A model generated the notes under the pieces. It was not told the DNA's origin. It searched no databases and saw only the letters and a list, made by a program, of their open reading frames with translations. Below are positions 55,687-64,000 of a stretch of DNA of 64,000 nt, piece after piece (the first letter of the stretch is position 1; the number at the start of each line of letters is the position of its first letter). The stretch comes from Novosphingobium sp. (GTDB lineage Bacteria; Pseudomonadota; Alphaproteobacteria; Sphingomonadales; Sphingomonadaceae): assembly GCF_039595395.1 (NCBI RefSeq), contig NZ_JBCNLP010000001.1, forward strand, positions 3,596,001-3,660,000. Reading direction: 5' to 3'. The translations under genes and the position numbers were made by a program.

Positions 55687-56709
55687 ATGTCACCCACCCT
55701 GTTGGCCATCTGGCCGAACATCGCCTTGCTGCTGGGATCAGCGGTGGTGATCTATCTGGCCTGCGAGTTCTTCGTGAACGGCGTGGAGTGGGTCGGCCAG
55801 AAGATGGCGGTGGGGCAAAAGGCCACCGGGACCATCCTCGCGGCCTTCGGCACGGCCTTGCCCGAAAGCGTGGTGACGCTGGTTGCCGTGGCCTTTGGCG
55901 CCGGAGCCGCTTCCAAGGAGTTGGGCGTGGGCGCGGCGCTGGGTGGGCCCCTGGCGCTCTCGACCATTGCCTATGCCACGGTGGGCTTTTCGCTGATCCT
56001 GTGCGGGCGCCACCTGCCCGTCACCGCCGCCGTGCGCGAAGAGTTCAAGCGGCTGAGCAAGGACCAGGTCTGGTTCATGGCGATCTTTGCCGCCAAGATC
56101 CTGCTGGGCGTGCTGGTCTTTGCCTGGAAGCCCTGGTTGGGCCTGGCCTTTCTGGCTGCCTATGCCTTCTACGTCCGGCAGGAAATGCAGGGCGAAAACG
56201 AGGATGAAGAGGAAGAGCTGGAACCCCTGAAATTCCAGCCCGGTCGCGCCGAGCCCGCCACCGCTATGGCGCTGATCCAGACGCTGACCGCGCTGGTGGT
56301 GATCTTCTTCGCCTCGCGCACCTTCGTGGCCCAGCTTGAGCATCTGGGCCCGGCGCTGGGCCTGCGTCCGCAATTGCTGGCGCTGCTGCTCAGCCCCATC
56401 GCCACCGAACTGCCCGAGACGATGAACGCCGTCATCTGGGTGAGGCAGGGCAAGTACCGTCTGGCCCTCGCCAATATTTCGGGCGCGATGATGATCCAGG
56501 CCACCATCCCCACCGCGCTGGGCCTGTTCTTCACCCCCTGGCATTTGAGCGCGCCTTTGTTGGTGGCCGCCGCCGCGACGATGACCGCGATCCTCATCAT
56601 GGCCGTGGCCTTTGCGCGCGGCGCGATCAGCCGCTGGCTGCTGGCGGGGATGGGGCTGCTCTATCCGATCTTCGCGGGAGTGATCGCGGTGCTGCATCTG
56701 GCGGGATAA
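55687..56709 (+). CDS. Sodium/calcium exchanger-like cation antiporter (CaCA)
   Basis: A 340-residue, about 10-helix membrane protein with the two inverted alpha-repeats: GTALPESVVTLVAVAFG and SPIATELPETMNAV, which carry the ion-coordinating Glu. Between them is an acidic cytoplasmic loop (GENEDEEEELEP). ATG 55687 is chosen for topology; upstream ATGs give an odd leader. A terminator hairpin follows. The exported ion is not determined. Confidence 0.9.
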   Translation: MSPTLLAIWPNIALLLGSAVVIYLACEFFVNGVEWVGQKMAVGQKATGTILAAFGTALPESVVTLVAVAFGAGAASKELGVGAALGGPLALSTIAYATVGFSLILCGRHLPVTAAVREEFKRLSKDQVWFMAIFAAKILLGVLVFAWKPWLGLAFLAAYAFYVRQEMQGENEDEEEELEPLKFQPGRAEPATAMALIQTLTALVVIFFASRTFVAQLEHLGPALGLRPQLLALLLSPIATELPETMNAVIWVRQGKYRLALANISGAMMIQATIPTALGLFFTPWHLSAPLLVAAAATMTAILIMAVAFARGAISRWLLAGMGLLYPIFAGVIAVLHLAG

Positions 56710-56715
56710 GCGGTA

Positions 56716-56745
56716 TCCGGCGGGTTCATCCACGAATCCGCCGGA
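56716..56745 (+). terminator. Terminator of the antiporter gene
   Basis: TCCGGCGG and CCGCCGGA (8 bp, 14-nt loop) begin 7 bp after the stop and are followed by CTTTTC, the standard form of an intrinsic terminator. Confidence 0.65.
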
Positions 56746-56902
56746 CTTTTCAGAAGGATGGATGCAGAAATCTTCAGATCTTCTTCACATTTGAGCGTGT
56801 AACGCCGCCCGCGATGCGAAGGCCCCCGGCAGCGGCCGTATGGTTGAGACTCTTTGCATGAGCTTAACCGTATATTTGCAGATCGTATTTAAGCGTAGCG
56901 GC

Positions 56903-57637
56903 ATGACGCTCGCTCGATCCGTCCTTTCTGCCGCTTCCGCCATGCCATACCCGGCCCTGTTCCGGCGGTTGTGGGCGAATCGCGACGGTGGCGTGGCGAT
57001 GGAATTCGCCTTCGTGGCCCCGCCCTTCGTCGCGCTGGTGCTGGGCATCCTGCATATCGCCTTGATCTACATGGCGCAGGAAGGCCTGGAAACCGCCGTG
57101 GAAAATGCCGCCCGCCTGGTGATGACCGGCGCCGCGCAGAGCATGACCACCGGCACCAACTCCGCCGCCGGGATGAGCGCGACCGACTTCAAGAGCGCCG
57201 TCTGCAGCGGCATCAGCGGCAAGGATTCGAACGGCAACGCCGTCACCTACTCCGGCGTGCTGCCGCCCTTCCTGACCTGCGACCGGCTGACGGTGAATGT
57301 GCAGGTGGTGCCCACCGGCTGCACCTCGCCGACCATCACCGTGCCTGTCTACACTTACGACAAGACCACCGGAAAGCTCACCGGCACCAGCGCCGGTTAC
57401 GGCACGGTCAGTTGTGACGGCACAAGCACCGGTACCAACGGCATCGGCAGCACGCAGGGCAAGCTGGTCATCATGCAGTTGGCCTATCTGTGGCCGACGG
57501 TCTCCGGGCCGCTGGGGGTCAATTTCGTCAATCAGAATTATGGCAACAACCGCCTGCTGGTGGCGACCTACACCTTCACGGTCGAGCAATATCTCTGCCC
57601 CACCGATCCCAGCACGGGGGTCGCCCAGACATGCTGA
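56903..57637 (+). CDS. TadE/TadG-like pilus assembly protein
   Basis: A 244-residue protein. The N-terminal basic region is followed by GGVAMEFAFVAPPFVALVLGILHIALIY, a TadE-type transmembrane helix with the conserved Glu of pseudopilins, and the rest is a periplasmic Cys-containing domain. The start is uncertain (56903 or 56942). Probably a minor pilin of a tad/flp pilus; the next two genes belong to the same set. It overlaps the following gene by 7 bp. Confidence 0.82.
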   Translation: MTLARSVLSAASAMPYPALFRRLWANRDGGVAMEFAFVAPPFVALVLGILHIALIYMAQEGLETAVENAARLVMTGAAQSMTTGTNSAAGMSATDFKSAVCSGISGKDSNGNAVTYSGVLPPFLTCDRLTVNVQVVPTGCTSPTITVPVYTYDKTTGKLTGTSAGYGTVSCDGTSTGTNGIGSTQGKLVIMQLAYLWPTVSGPLGVNFVNQNYGNNRLLVATYTFTVEQYLCPTDPSTGVAQTC

Positions 57638-58212
57638 AGCGCCTGATCCGGGACCGCGGCGGCGTGGCCATGGTGGAGTTCGCCCTGGCCCTGCCGCTGA
57701 TGCTGACCCTGTTCATGGGCTGCTTTGTCATTTCCGACATGATCTCCTGCTATCGCAAGGTCACGGCCACCACGCGCGCGCTGACCGATCTGGCCAGCCG
57801 GGGCATCTCGCCCTCCAGCGCGCCGGCCACCAGCACCGTTTCCACCTATATGAGCAGCGCCGATCTGGTGATGTCGCCCTTCGACATCACCAAGGCCAGT
57901 CTGCAGATCGCCCAGTTGCGCATTTGCGACACCACCCACGCCTATGTGGTGTGGAGCCAGGCCCAGACAGGCAGCACGGCGGCCTCGCCCTCGCTGGTCG
58001 CCGGAACGGTGGTGTCGGTGCCGGCCGGCATCATCAACAGCTATATGGTGCCCTCCACCGCCAATGCCTGCGCCAGCGGCGTGGCGGGCACCGCGGGCGC
58101 CTATCTGTTCTATGGCCAGGTCGCCTATGCCTATACGCCAGCGATCGGCTTTGGCCTGAAGCTGACCACAAACATGGGTGACCAGCTCTATATGAGCCCC
58201 CGCCTCAACTGA
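57631..58212 (+). CDS. TadE-like minor pilin
   Basis: A 193-residue protein. MLKRLIRDRGGVAMVEFALALPLML shows the basic tip, the Gly-rich processing region and the helix Glu typical of TadE. The remaining domain is Ser/Thr/Ala-rich with Cys. It overlaps the previous gene by 7 bp and is followed by the TadG-like gene after 32 bp. Same operon is likely. Confidence 0.85.
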   Translation: MLKRLIRDRGGVAMVEFALALPLMLTLFMGCFVISDMISCYRKVTATTRALTDLASRGISPSSAPATSTVSTYMSSADLVMSPFDITKASLQIAQLRICDTTHAYVVWSQAQTGSTAASPSLVAGTVVSVPAGIINSYMVPSTANACASGVAGTAGAYLFYGQVAYAYTPAIGFGLKLTTNMGDQLYMSPRLN

Positions 58213-58244
58213 CCGCCTCCTTCGACGAAAAGGCCCCGCCCTTC

Positions 58245-59969
58245 ATGCCCCCCCTGACCGCCCTCCTGATGCCAGCCTGCGCCCGGCTCTGCCGCCGTTT
58301 GCGCGCCGATCAGCGCGGCAATGTGCTTTTGCTCCTGGCTCTGGTCCTGCCGCTGCTGCTGGGCGCGGTGGGCTTTGGCCTCGATTACGCCCGCGCGCAG
58401 CGGCTGCAGACCAAGCTGGACGCGGCGGCGGATGCGGCGGCACTGGCCACCGTCGACCCCACCTTGCTGAGCGTCACCGACACCGCACAGGTGAAAGCCG
58501 CCGCCGAGGCGATGTTCGACCAGCAGGTCCAGGGCCTGAGCGGGCTGACCATCACAGGGCGCCAGGCCATTGTGGACGACAATTCCAAGAGCAGCCTGGC
58601 CACGCTGCGCAAGACCACTTTCACCTACACCGCCACCTCGAACAACATTTTCAGCGGCATTCTGAAAATGCCCAATCTGGTGATCGGCGGCTCGGCGGTG
58701 GCCAGTGCCTCGACCCCGCCCAGCATCAATTTCTTCATCGCGATGGACACCTCGCCATCAATGCTGCTGCCCACCACCCAGACCGGTATCGACGCCTTGA
58801 AAAAGACCGCCTGGTGGAGCGGCGCCAACAGTTACGGCACGCCGGTCGGCTGTGACTTTGCCTGCCATTCAAACAATATGCAGCAGTGGGGCAATGGCGT
58901 CTATGTAATCGATTCGCAGAGCAATGCGATCTATCTGGATGCCAGCGACAGCACCAACAGCACCTTCTATCGCGTGTCCTGCAACAGCAATGGCACCAGC
59001 AACGCCATCTCTGACAGCAACAACAAGGCCATGGGCACCAATGTCACACTGAAGTCCACCCAGGCGCTGTCCAACGGCCAGACGGTGATGACCTATTGCA
59101 CCGGCAACAATGGCGGCCTGCTGGCCACCAATCCGGTGGCGCTGTCCTATAAGGACAAGACCTCGGGGAAAACCGTGACGCTGTCGGTCAACTATCCCGA
59201 CACCTATTGGCTGGTGCAGAACTACAATCTGGTCAATCCAGGTGCCTCGACCTTCCCCCTGCGCACCGATGCCGAAAGTCTGGCCGCGCAAAGCGTGATT
59301 TCCACCGCCTATAGCATTCAGAACAAATATGCCGGCATGCCCAACGCTCCGGTGTACCAGATGCAGTTCTTCACCTTCAACCGGGAGAGCCCGGTCGCCA
59401 TTCCCAACAGCACCTTCGGCCAGATGACGCCGGTGAAGTCTCTGCTGAATCAGGGCGCACCGCCGATCACCGTGCCCAATCTTCCCAAGAGCGGTTCCTG
59501 GCTCGCCCAGAACGGCCTGACCGTCACCACCAACAATTTCGACACCAATTTCGGGGATCTACTGAGCGGCATCCAGTCCCAATTGCCCGGCACCAAAGGC
59601 GCGGGCACGACAGCCTCGCCGCAAAGCGTGCTGATCATCATCACCGATGGCATGTCGGGCGCCAACAGCACTGTTTCGGCCATGACCCAATCCGACATCA
59701 ACAAGTGCACAGCGATCAAGCAATACACCCGCATCGCGATTCTCTACACGCAGTATCTGCCGGGGACGATCAACTACACACCGCGTCCCGACTTCACGAC
59801 GATGGCCAACAATGTCGTGCCCACCATTCAGGGCGCCCTGCAACAATGCGCCACGCAGAACACCGACGGCACCTATCTGATGCAGACCGTCTCGACCGAT
59901 GGCGACGTGTCGGCCGCGCTCAACACGCTGTTCGCCATGGCGGTGCAGACTGCGCGTCTGGTGCAGTAA
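58245..59969 (+). CDS. TadG-like protein with von Willebrand A domain
   Basis: A 574-residue protein. Residues about 17-60 are the Tad N-terminal helix (RGNVLLLLALVLPLLLGAVG), followed by a large VWA-like region with MIDAS D168 in FFIAMDTSPSM and ITDGMSG later. The predicted metal site supports adhesion or protein contact. Part of the tad pilus locus; the secretion ATPase and platform genes are not in this window. Confidence 0.88.
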   Translation: MPPLTALLMPACARLCRRLRADQRGNVLLLLALVLPLLLGAVGFGLDYARAQRLQTKLDAAADAAALATVDPTLLSVTDTAQVKAAAEAMFDQQVQGLSGLTITGRQAIVDDNSKSSLATLRKTTFTYTATSNNIFSGILKMPNLVIGGSAVASASTPPSINFFIAMDTSPSMLLPTTQTGIDALKKTAWWSGANSYGTPVGCDFACHSNNMQQWGNGVYVIDSQSNAIYLDASDSTNSTFYRVSCNSNGTSNAISDSNNKAMGTNVTLKSTQALSNGQTVMTYCTGNNGGLLATNPVALSYKDKTSGKTVTLSVNYPDTYWLVQNYNLVNPGASTFPLRTDAESLAAQSVISTAYSIQNKYAGMPNAPVYQMQFFTFNRESPVAIPNSTFGQMTPVKSLLNQGAPPITVPNLPKSGSWLAQNGLTVTTNNFDTNFGDLLSGIQSQLPGTKGAGTTASPQSVLIIITDGMSGANSTVSAMTQSDINKCTAIKQYTRIAILYTQYLPGTINYTPRPDFTTMANNVVPTIQGALQQCATQNTDGTYLMQTVSTDGDVSAALNTLFAMAVQTARLVQ

Positions 59970-60090
59970 GCTGCGGATTCGCGCCGACAGGGACCGGATT
60001 CAGGCCGAGTGGCGCCATACGCCATTGGCCTGATCGGCCCGGCCGCACTATGGCAGGCAAAACCACAAGCGCGAAGGCAGGAGCCCCTTG

Positions 60091-60414
60091 ATGACCGACG
60101 AACTGAGCGACATTCCGCGCCACTTCATCGAGGAGTTCAAAAAGGCAGGGCCGGAATATATCGGCTGGCAGATGCGGACCGGGGGCCTCACCGGCCCCCG
60201 GCTGACCTATGCCGGACGCTGGCTGGCGTATCTGGAAGTGGCGCAGAAGCAGGCGCGCAGGCGCTATGACCGGCGGATGTTCACGCTGGCCGTGGCTACC
60301 GCCGTGCTGGCCTTTATCGCCGCTGTGGAAGGCGGCCTGCAACTGGCGATGACCGCCCACACGCCCCCCGCGCCGAGCAGCAACCCACAGCCCTCCCCCG
60401 CATCGCACCGATAA
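60091..60414 (+). CDS. Small hypothetical membrane protein
   Basis: A 107-residue protein. The N-terminal 60 residues are soluble (FIEEFKKAGPEYIGWQMR...). One TM helix follows (FTLAVATAVLAFIAAVEGGL), then a Pro-rich tail. GGAG lies 8 bp before ATG 60091; a TTG at 60088 is directly adjacent. Position inside the tad locus suggests a role with the pilus, but no motif confirms it. Confidence 0.65.
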   Translation: MTDELSDIPRHFIEEFKKAGPEYIGWQMRTGGLTGPRLTYAGRWLAYLEVAQKQARRRYDRRMFTLAVATAVLAFIAAVEGGLQLAMTAHTPPAPSSNPQPSPASHR

Positions 60415-60561
60415 GGCGAAGCAAGAGCAGAATATCGCCAAAACACCCCATCAGACGGGAGGGATTTGAGGCGAACCGTTGAGGCCGGTAGCACCTTGGT
60501 AACATGCGCCGTGCCACAATGCCCCTTCGGACGCCAATATTAACAATCATTTGGAAATGCG

Positions 60562-60765
60562 ATGATCATCTCTCCCGCAACGCTCAAGGCCTTGCTCAAG
60601 CGACTGGTGCGCGACCGCACCGGAGCAACCGCCATCGAATATGGCCTGATCGCGGCGCTGATCGCGGTGGCCGCCATCACCGCGATGAAGGGTCTGGGCA
60701 ATCAGCTCAAGAGCACCTTCAACTCGACATCCTCGGCCATGTCCGCGGGCAATGCCGCAGCATGA
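60562..60765 (+). CDS. flp: Flp-type pilin
   Basis: A 67-residue prepilin. The basic leader MIISPATLKALLKRLVRDRTG precedes the processing site, followed by ATAIEYGLIAALIAVAAITAM: cleavage after G21 leaves the G-x4-E-Y pattern (E26, Y27) of Flp pilins. The TM helix forms the pilus core. Major pilin candidate of the tad locus. Confidence 0.92.
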   Translation: MIISPATLKALLKRLVRDRTGATAIEYGLIAALIAVAAITAMKGLGNQLKSTFNSTSSAMSAGNAAA

Positions 60766-60884
60766 CGGGCTGAGCCCCTCGCTCCAGCCTGCCAATATTT
60801 TCTTCCATCATTCTAGGGATTAGGCCCTGATCGCGCCGCAAGCGATGCTTGATCGCCTGCGGCGTATGATCCTCCGTCCAGACC

Positions 60885-61394
60885 ATGCGAAAGGGCGGAA
60901 CGGTGACAAGGAAGGAGCTGATCCAGGGCATCGCGCTTGTCGCGATGGTGATGATTCCGGCGACCATCAAGGCGTCGGGGTTGTTGAACGCGATGGAGGA
61001 AGACGCGCCGCAATGCGATGCCCCCGAAACCAGGATCGCGCTGCTGGATCAGCTTTACGACCGTGCGCTGACTCAGGCGCGCGTCTCGCCGCAATTTGCC
61101 GCCCGGCCAAGGGGGCCGGGTGACGCCAGCCTGTTCCAGCAGATCGACTGGCTGCGCAACCACCCCCTGCTGCTGATTGAATCCGCGACACAAAGCGGCA
61201 CGGCGCGCGGAAGGCGCTTTTGCGTCGCCACGATATCCTATCGCCTTGGCAACAGCGGCGCGGCGCATATCAGCTTCACGACGTCGGCGGATCAGAAACT
61301 GGGGGATACGATCGTGAGCCTGGGTTCAGGCTGGCAGCGACCTGCCGGAATCGCCAGTGCGATGGCGCTTCACCGCTATCTCGACACGGCCTGA
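60885..61394 (+). CDS. Hypothetical protein with N-terminal hydrophobic segment
   Basis: 169 aa (or 163 from a GTG at 60903). IQGIALVAMVMIPATIKASG looks like a signal or anchor. The rest (LLDQLYDRALTQARVSPQFA..., RGRRFCVATISYRLGNSGAAH) has no known motif. The upstream ATG lacks a ribosome site; the GTG has AAGGGCGG nearby. Last gene before the gene-poor region. Confidence 0.65.
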   Translation: MRKGGTVTRKELIQGIALVAMVMIPATIKASGLLNAMEEDAPQCDAPETRIALLDQLYDRALTQARVSPQFAARPRGPGDASLFQQIDWLRNHPLLLIESATQSGTARGRRFCVATISYRLGNSGAAHISFTTSADQKLGDTIVSLGSGWQRPAGIASAMALHRYLDTA

Positions 61395-62210
61395 AGGACG
61401 CGGGGTCAGAGACGGATGGCGATGACGGGCTCGAATGTTTCTAGCTAAAACTCTGAAATATATATGCTAAACAGAACTTCCACAAAAATCGGTGTCTTCA
61501 CCGAGGCCCCAAATCATCACACTGCGATGTGAATGGCTTTTTGCGGGATCACATTGCGGATCACAACGTCTCATTTACGTCTGAGAGATCGCAAAATAAC
61601 TCGGATGCGATTCGCAACATCTTGAAGGTGATTCGCTTGCCATAAGACAAGGATGCTTGGTCCCTCGCGGTACTACCCCATGAAGGATTGGGCGGCTATC
61701 GATGGATCCTAGGGTACGGCGGCTGCCGATTCCGGCGCGGCACGCTGCACCCCAATCGCCAGAGCTGCTGACATGGACAACGCATAGGTTCAGCTGCGTC
61801 GCCGGAAAGCCCAAACAAGCTTGGCAAGGCTCGCAATGAGTGCAGCGACAGCAGTCAGATATGTGGCGGTCACAATGTCCATCGTTTTGACTCCAATAGC
61901 TGAGATGGATAGTGTTCCATAAATGTTCCATGCAGGGCAGAGCCGCAGTGCTTCGCCTTTAGCTGCCCAAACGAAACAGCTCTGATGGCGGCAGTGCCTG
62001 CAGGTGAGCTGTCGCTAACAATAGCTGCCGCTCACCGCGCCAATGACGCCCGTCGAAATTTGCCATAGGTTAAGGTGATGGAAGGGCATCGCGAATTGGC
62101 AAAAAGTGGGACGAAGCAGCCACCCCCATCTGCGAGCAGCAATGGCAGTGTTCGTCCGAAGCGGTCATAGCCAGTTTGGCCGATTAAAGGCGGTGAATGC
62201 CGAAGTTTAC
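61395..62210. other. 816-bp gene-poor, lower-GC region
   Basis: Base composition drops from the preceding locus, with AT-rich stretches at 61440-61600. It contains a hairpin TCGGTG/CACCGA at 61489-61504 and a near-direct repeat (TGCGGGATCACA, TGCGGATCACA) around 61542-61565. The 118-codon minus-strand frame 61575-61931 has implausible Cys/Ser-rich composition and is rejected. The 30-codon ORF at 61790-61882 is listed separately. It looks like the boundary of an accessory segment; no integrase, tRNA or clear att repeats were found. Confidence 0.5.
61790..61882 (-). CDS. Small hydrophobic peptide, 30 aa (possible type I toxin-like)
   Basis: Reads MDIVTATYLTAVAALI... then ...LAKLVWAFRRRS. One transmembrane helix with a positively charged C-terminal RRR tail, the shape of small membrane toxins or holin-like peptides. 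TTGGAG lies 9 bp before ATG 61882. It is too short to be certain, and no antitoxin RNA was established. Confidence 0.35.
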   Translation of the reverse strand: MDIVTATYLTAVAALIASLAKLVWAFRRRS

Positions 62211-63188
62211 TTATGCGGTGATCAGAACCTCGCAATGATCGACCGGGACGAGCCCGATCGGCGATGGCGTCACGTCATATTGGTCCATCAGTTTCTGGCG
62301 CACGCCATCGAAAGCCGACTTGGGCATGCGAAGACCGTCACCTCGTTTGCGGCCCTCGCCGAGGAGCAGCGGCTTGAGCCGGGCAAGGACGCGTGGCGGG
62401 GCCCAGACCGGCAGCTTGATAGCCCCGTGCATGTACATGTTCGCCCAGCCGTTGATTCGTCGAAGGGTGGCGAACGGCACCGCCGATGCGATTTGCTTCT
62501 CGAAGGGCCGAATGGCCTCGAACAGGGCCGACAGCGGCACCGGTTCGAACGTATTGTTGGCGTCAGAGAACCGACCGGCGATGCCGAAGGCGCGGCGAAG
62601 CCGTATCTCCAAGGCCTGGCGGATCGTGCCGATCACGAGATCGGAATGGTTTTCGGCGAAGCTGAGTCCGAAGCTTCCGTGCCCGTAGATCGTCTGCTGT
62701 GCGCCGAAGAAGAAGGTGTGCATATGCTCGACCTCGTTCTTCCCAACCCCGAAGACACCTGGGACTTGGCGGCTGCGCGCGGCCCAATGCTCGAGCATTA
62801 CCACGCTGTCGAATAGAACGTGATCGACGAAGCGCAGGACGTTTGCGAAGGCGAAGGCGGCCTCGGGATCCGGGCAATCCCGCGGAACGCGGGAGACGAT
62901 GCTGTCCATCTCTTGGAGGAACAAGGCGGCGTGCGCAGCGTAAAAGGCGTCGTCCGCTTCCTTGCGCTGGAGATCGCCAAGAGTACGTGGAATGGCAGCA
63001 TCCAAGAGGTTGTCGATGCCGGCCTTCGACGGGTGCTTGCCGACCTCCTTACGGAACGCCTGCACGAAAAGCGGCCGGCCGGAGGCCCACCAATCGACAA
63101 CGCCGGCCCATTCCGCGGCGGCGTCGACGATCCTGCCGCGATTGCCACGGCATGCCTCGCGTTTATATTCCTCGATCGGTGTCGTCAT
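62211..63188 (-). CDS. Hypothetical protein of unknown family
   Basis: A 325-residue soluble protein starting MTTPIEEYKREA. Helical, with a C-terminal patch RRINGWANMYMHGAIKLPVW followed by a basic end (GEGRKRGDG). GGGAG lies about 8 bp before the ATG. I recognise no domain with confidence; the NMYMHG stretch vaguely resembles HEPN-like or phage/defence proteins, which is speculation. It is divergent from the PD-(D/E)xK-type gene and may form a unit with it. Confidence 0.7.
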   Translation of the reverse strand: MTTPIEEYKREACRGNRGRIVDAAAEWAGVVDWWASGRPLFVQAFRKEVGKHPSKAGIDNLLDAAIPRTLGDLQRKEADDAFYAAHAALFLQEMDSIVSRVPRDCPDPEAAFAFANVLRFVDHVLFDSVVMLEHWAARSRQVPGVFGVGKNEVEHMHTFFFGAQQTIYGHGSFGLSFAENHSDLVIGTIRQALEIRLRRAFGIAGRFSDANNTFEPVPLSALFEAIRPFEKQIASAVPFATLRRINGWANMYMHGAIKLPVWAPPRVLARLKPLLLGEGRKRGDGLRMPKSAFDGVRQKLMDQYDVTPSPIGLVPVDHCEVLITA

Positions 63189-63244
63189 CGCCTTGCTCCC
63201 GTCGTCCGTGTGAGAGAGGATATCATGAGCGGAGGTAGGGAAAC

Positions 63245-64000
63245 GTGATCAGAACATTGGATATCTACACCGACGACACGACCTGGCCCGCCACGGGCGC
63301 GCCGTCGTTCCCGACCTCGTTCATCGCTGGGATGTCCAGCCACAACGTCGCGATCCTGCCGACCCTGCTGCTGATCGGGCAATTGACGACCCCACAGATC
63401 GCGCGCGGAGTTTCGCTCAGCGAGTTCTGGGCGTGGGTGCGTTACGTTTATGCCGTCTCGAGCGACAGCGATCTCCGCATCACGGCGGACTTCGCCAATC
63501 TTGACTCTCACCAGAAGACGATCCTGAGCGACGATTTCGGCATGGGCATTCCGATCGGCTACCTAGTCGGCACGCTGGGTCTCGTCTCATGGAGCGATGG
63601 TCGGTATTTCATGGACCGGATGAGCGCGCTGATGCACGGCCCGCTACCGGTGCCGCGCAAGCGGGGGCCGCGCAAGGCCCCCGATTTCGTGTTCATGGAT
63701 CATGCCGGCGCGCTGCATGTCGTGGAATGCAAGGGTGGCCAGAGCGGCCCCGACGCGCGCGATCGGCAGTTGTCGAGCACGACGAGCAAGGGCGAGCCGA
63801 CCGGGGGCGTGGTCCAGAAGCGTATGGTGCTGCTTCCCGCGCACCTGCAGGGACAGAGGCTCGCTTGCGGCCTGTCGATCGGGGTTTCGGGCAAGCTGGG
63901 GCCGAGCGACTTGAAAATCGTCGATCCGGAGTTCAACCCGGAATTCGATCTGTCGGAAGCCGACGACTCAGTGATCGGTGATCCGGTCATGCGTTCCGGG
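63245..64000 (+). CDS. Protein with PD-(D/E)xK nuclease-like motif, 3' end outside window
   Basis: GTG start with GGAGG about 11 bp upstream; open to the window edge, 252 codons. The C-terminal part seen has KAPDFVF... followed by ALHVVECKGGQSG, the PD...ExK arrangement of restriction-like nucleases (Asp in PDF, Glu and Lys in ECK). The N-terminal 130 residues have no recognised fold. The divergent unknown gene and gene-poor border suggest a defence or mobile locus. The class cannot be fixed without the missing C terminus. Confidence 0.65.
   Translation, partial: MIRTLDIYTDDTTWPATGAPSFPTSFIAGMSSHNVAILPTLLLIGQLTTPQIARGVSLSEFWAWVRYVYAVSSDSDLRITADFANLDSHQKTILSDDFGMGIPIGYLVGTLGLVSWSDGRYFMDRMSALMHGPLPVPRKRGPRKAPDFVFMDHAGALHVVECKGGQSGPDARDRQLSSTTSKGEPTGGVVQKRMVLLPAHLQGQRLACGLSIGVSGKLGPSDLKIVDPEFNPEFDLSEADDSVIGDPVMRSG

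Noticed and set aside
61575..61931. 118-codon minus-strand frame in the gene-poor region
   Set aside because: Cys/Ser/His-rich composition unlike real proteins here, no ribosome site; a better short ORF lies in another frame.

Overview
The window is high-GC alphaproteobacterial chromosome, most likely from a sphingomonad such as Novosphingobium or a close relative. This is inferred from the gene order of the sulfate-assimilation operon (cobA, DUF2849, cysI, DUF934, cysH), the argH / small lipoprotein / lysA order, class Ia nrdAB without an ATP-cone, and the overall protein style. Nearly all of it is dense, ordinary core and accessory chromosome. The last 2.6 kb (from about 61.4 kb) looks like the edge of an accessory or defence-type region.

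Layout. 0-3 kb: leftward ppk-ppx polyphosphate operon with a Pho-box-like direct repeat upstream. 3-5.4 kb: queF and, divergently, a large Pro/Ala-rich membrane protein. 5.5-11.6 kb: sulfur metabolism (sulfurtransferase, cystathionine beta-lyase-like enzyme, then the assimilatory sulfate-reduction operon). 11.9-17.9 kb: leftward proB plus epimerase, lysA, small lipoprotein and argH, then a rightward TlpA-like thioredoxin. 18-19.9 kb: KaiC-like ATPase and CheY-like receiver. 20-24.7 kb: secreted alpha-amino-acid-ester-hydrolase-like enzyme, His/Asp-rich lipoprotein, soluble PAS chemoreceptor, LTXXQ protein and Gly-rich secreted protein.

25.3-34.8 kb is the most coherent accessory system: a TonB receptor, two luciferase-like flavin monooxygenases (the first frameshifted at a C7 run), an M20 amidohydrolase, a GNAT acetyltransferase, an ABC permease-ATPase fusion and a solute-binding lipoprotein. 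This gene set matches the Bacillus ytm/yxe S-(2-succino)cysteine and S-alkylcysteine salvage pathway (import, N-acetylation, oxygenative C-S cleavage, deacetylation to cysteine), here with an outer-membrane receptor added. A 19-bp palindrome occurs upstream of both the receptor and the enzyme genes.

34.9-40.7 kb: marR-MFS pair behind a 38-bp palindrome, an AraC/GyrI-like regulator, a DNA-repair pair (UdgX-like glycosylase and radical-SAM protein) and HU. 41-46 kb: a small protein, a DUF1801-like protein, tRNA-Thr(CGT) and nrdB-nrdA. 46-53.7 kb: GlsB-like protein, nadB, ABC ATPase, glycosyltransferase, CHCC zinc-finger protein, tldD and a secreted protein. 53.7-61.4 kb: ThDP enzyme, Ca/Na antiporter and a partial tad/flp pilus locus. 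61.4-64 kb: gene-poor DNA with a 30-codon hydrophobic peptide ORF, an unknown protein, and a truncated protein with a PD-(D/E)xK-type motif.

A roughly 220-bp structured intergenic repeat occurs five times (11.6, 14.0, 43.3, 46.3 and 49.7 kb). Each copy ends 10-21 bp past the stop codon of a leftward gene, and its terminal hairpins show compensatory base changes. I consider it the most unusual sequence signal in the window. All family assignments come from reading motifs; no searches were run.
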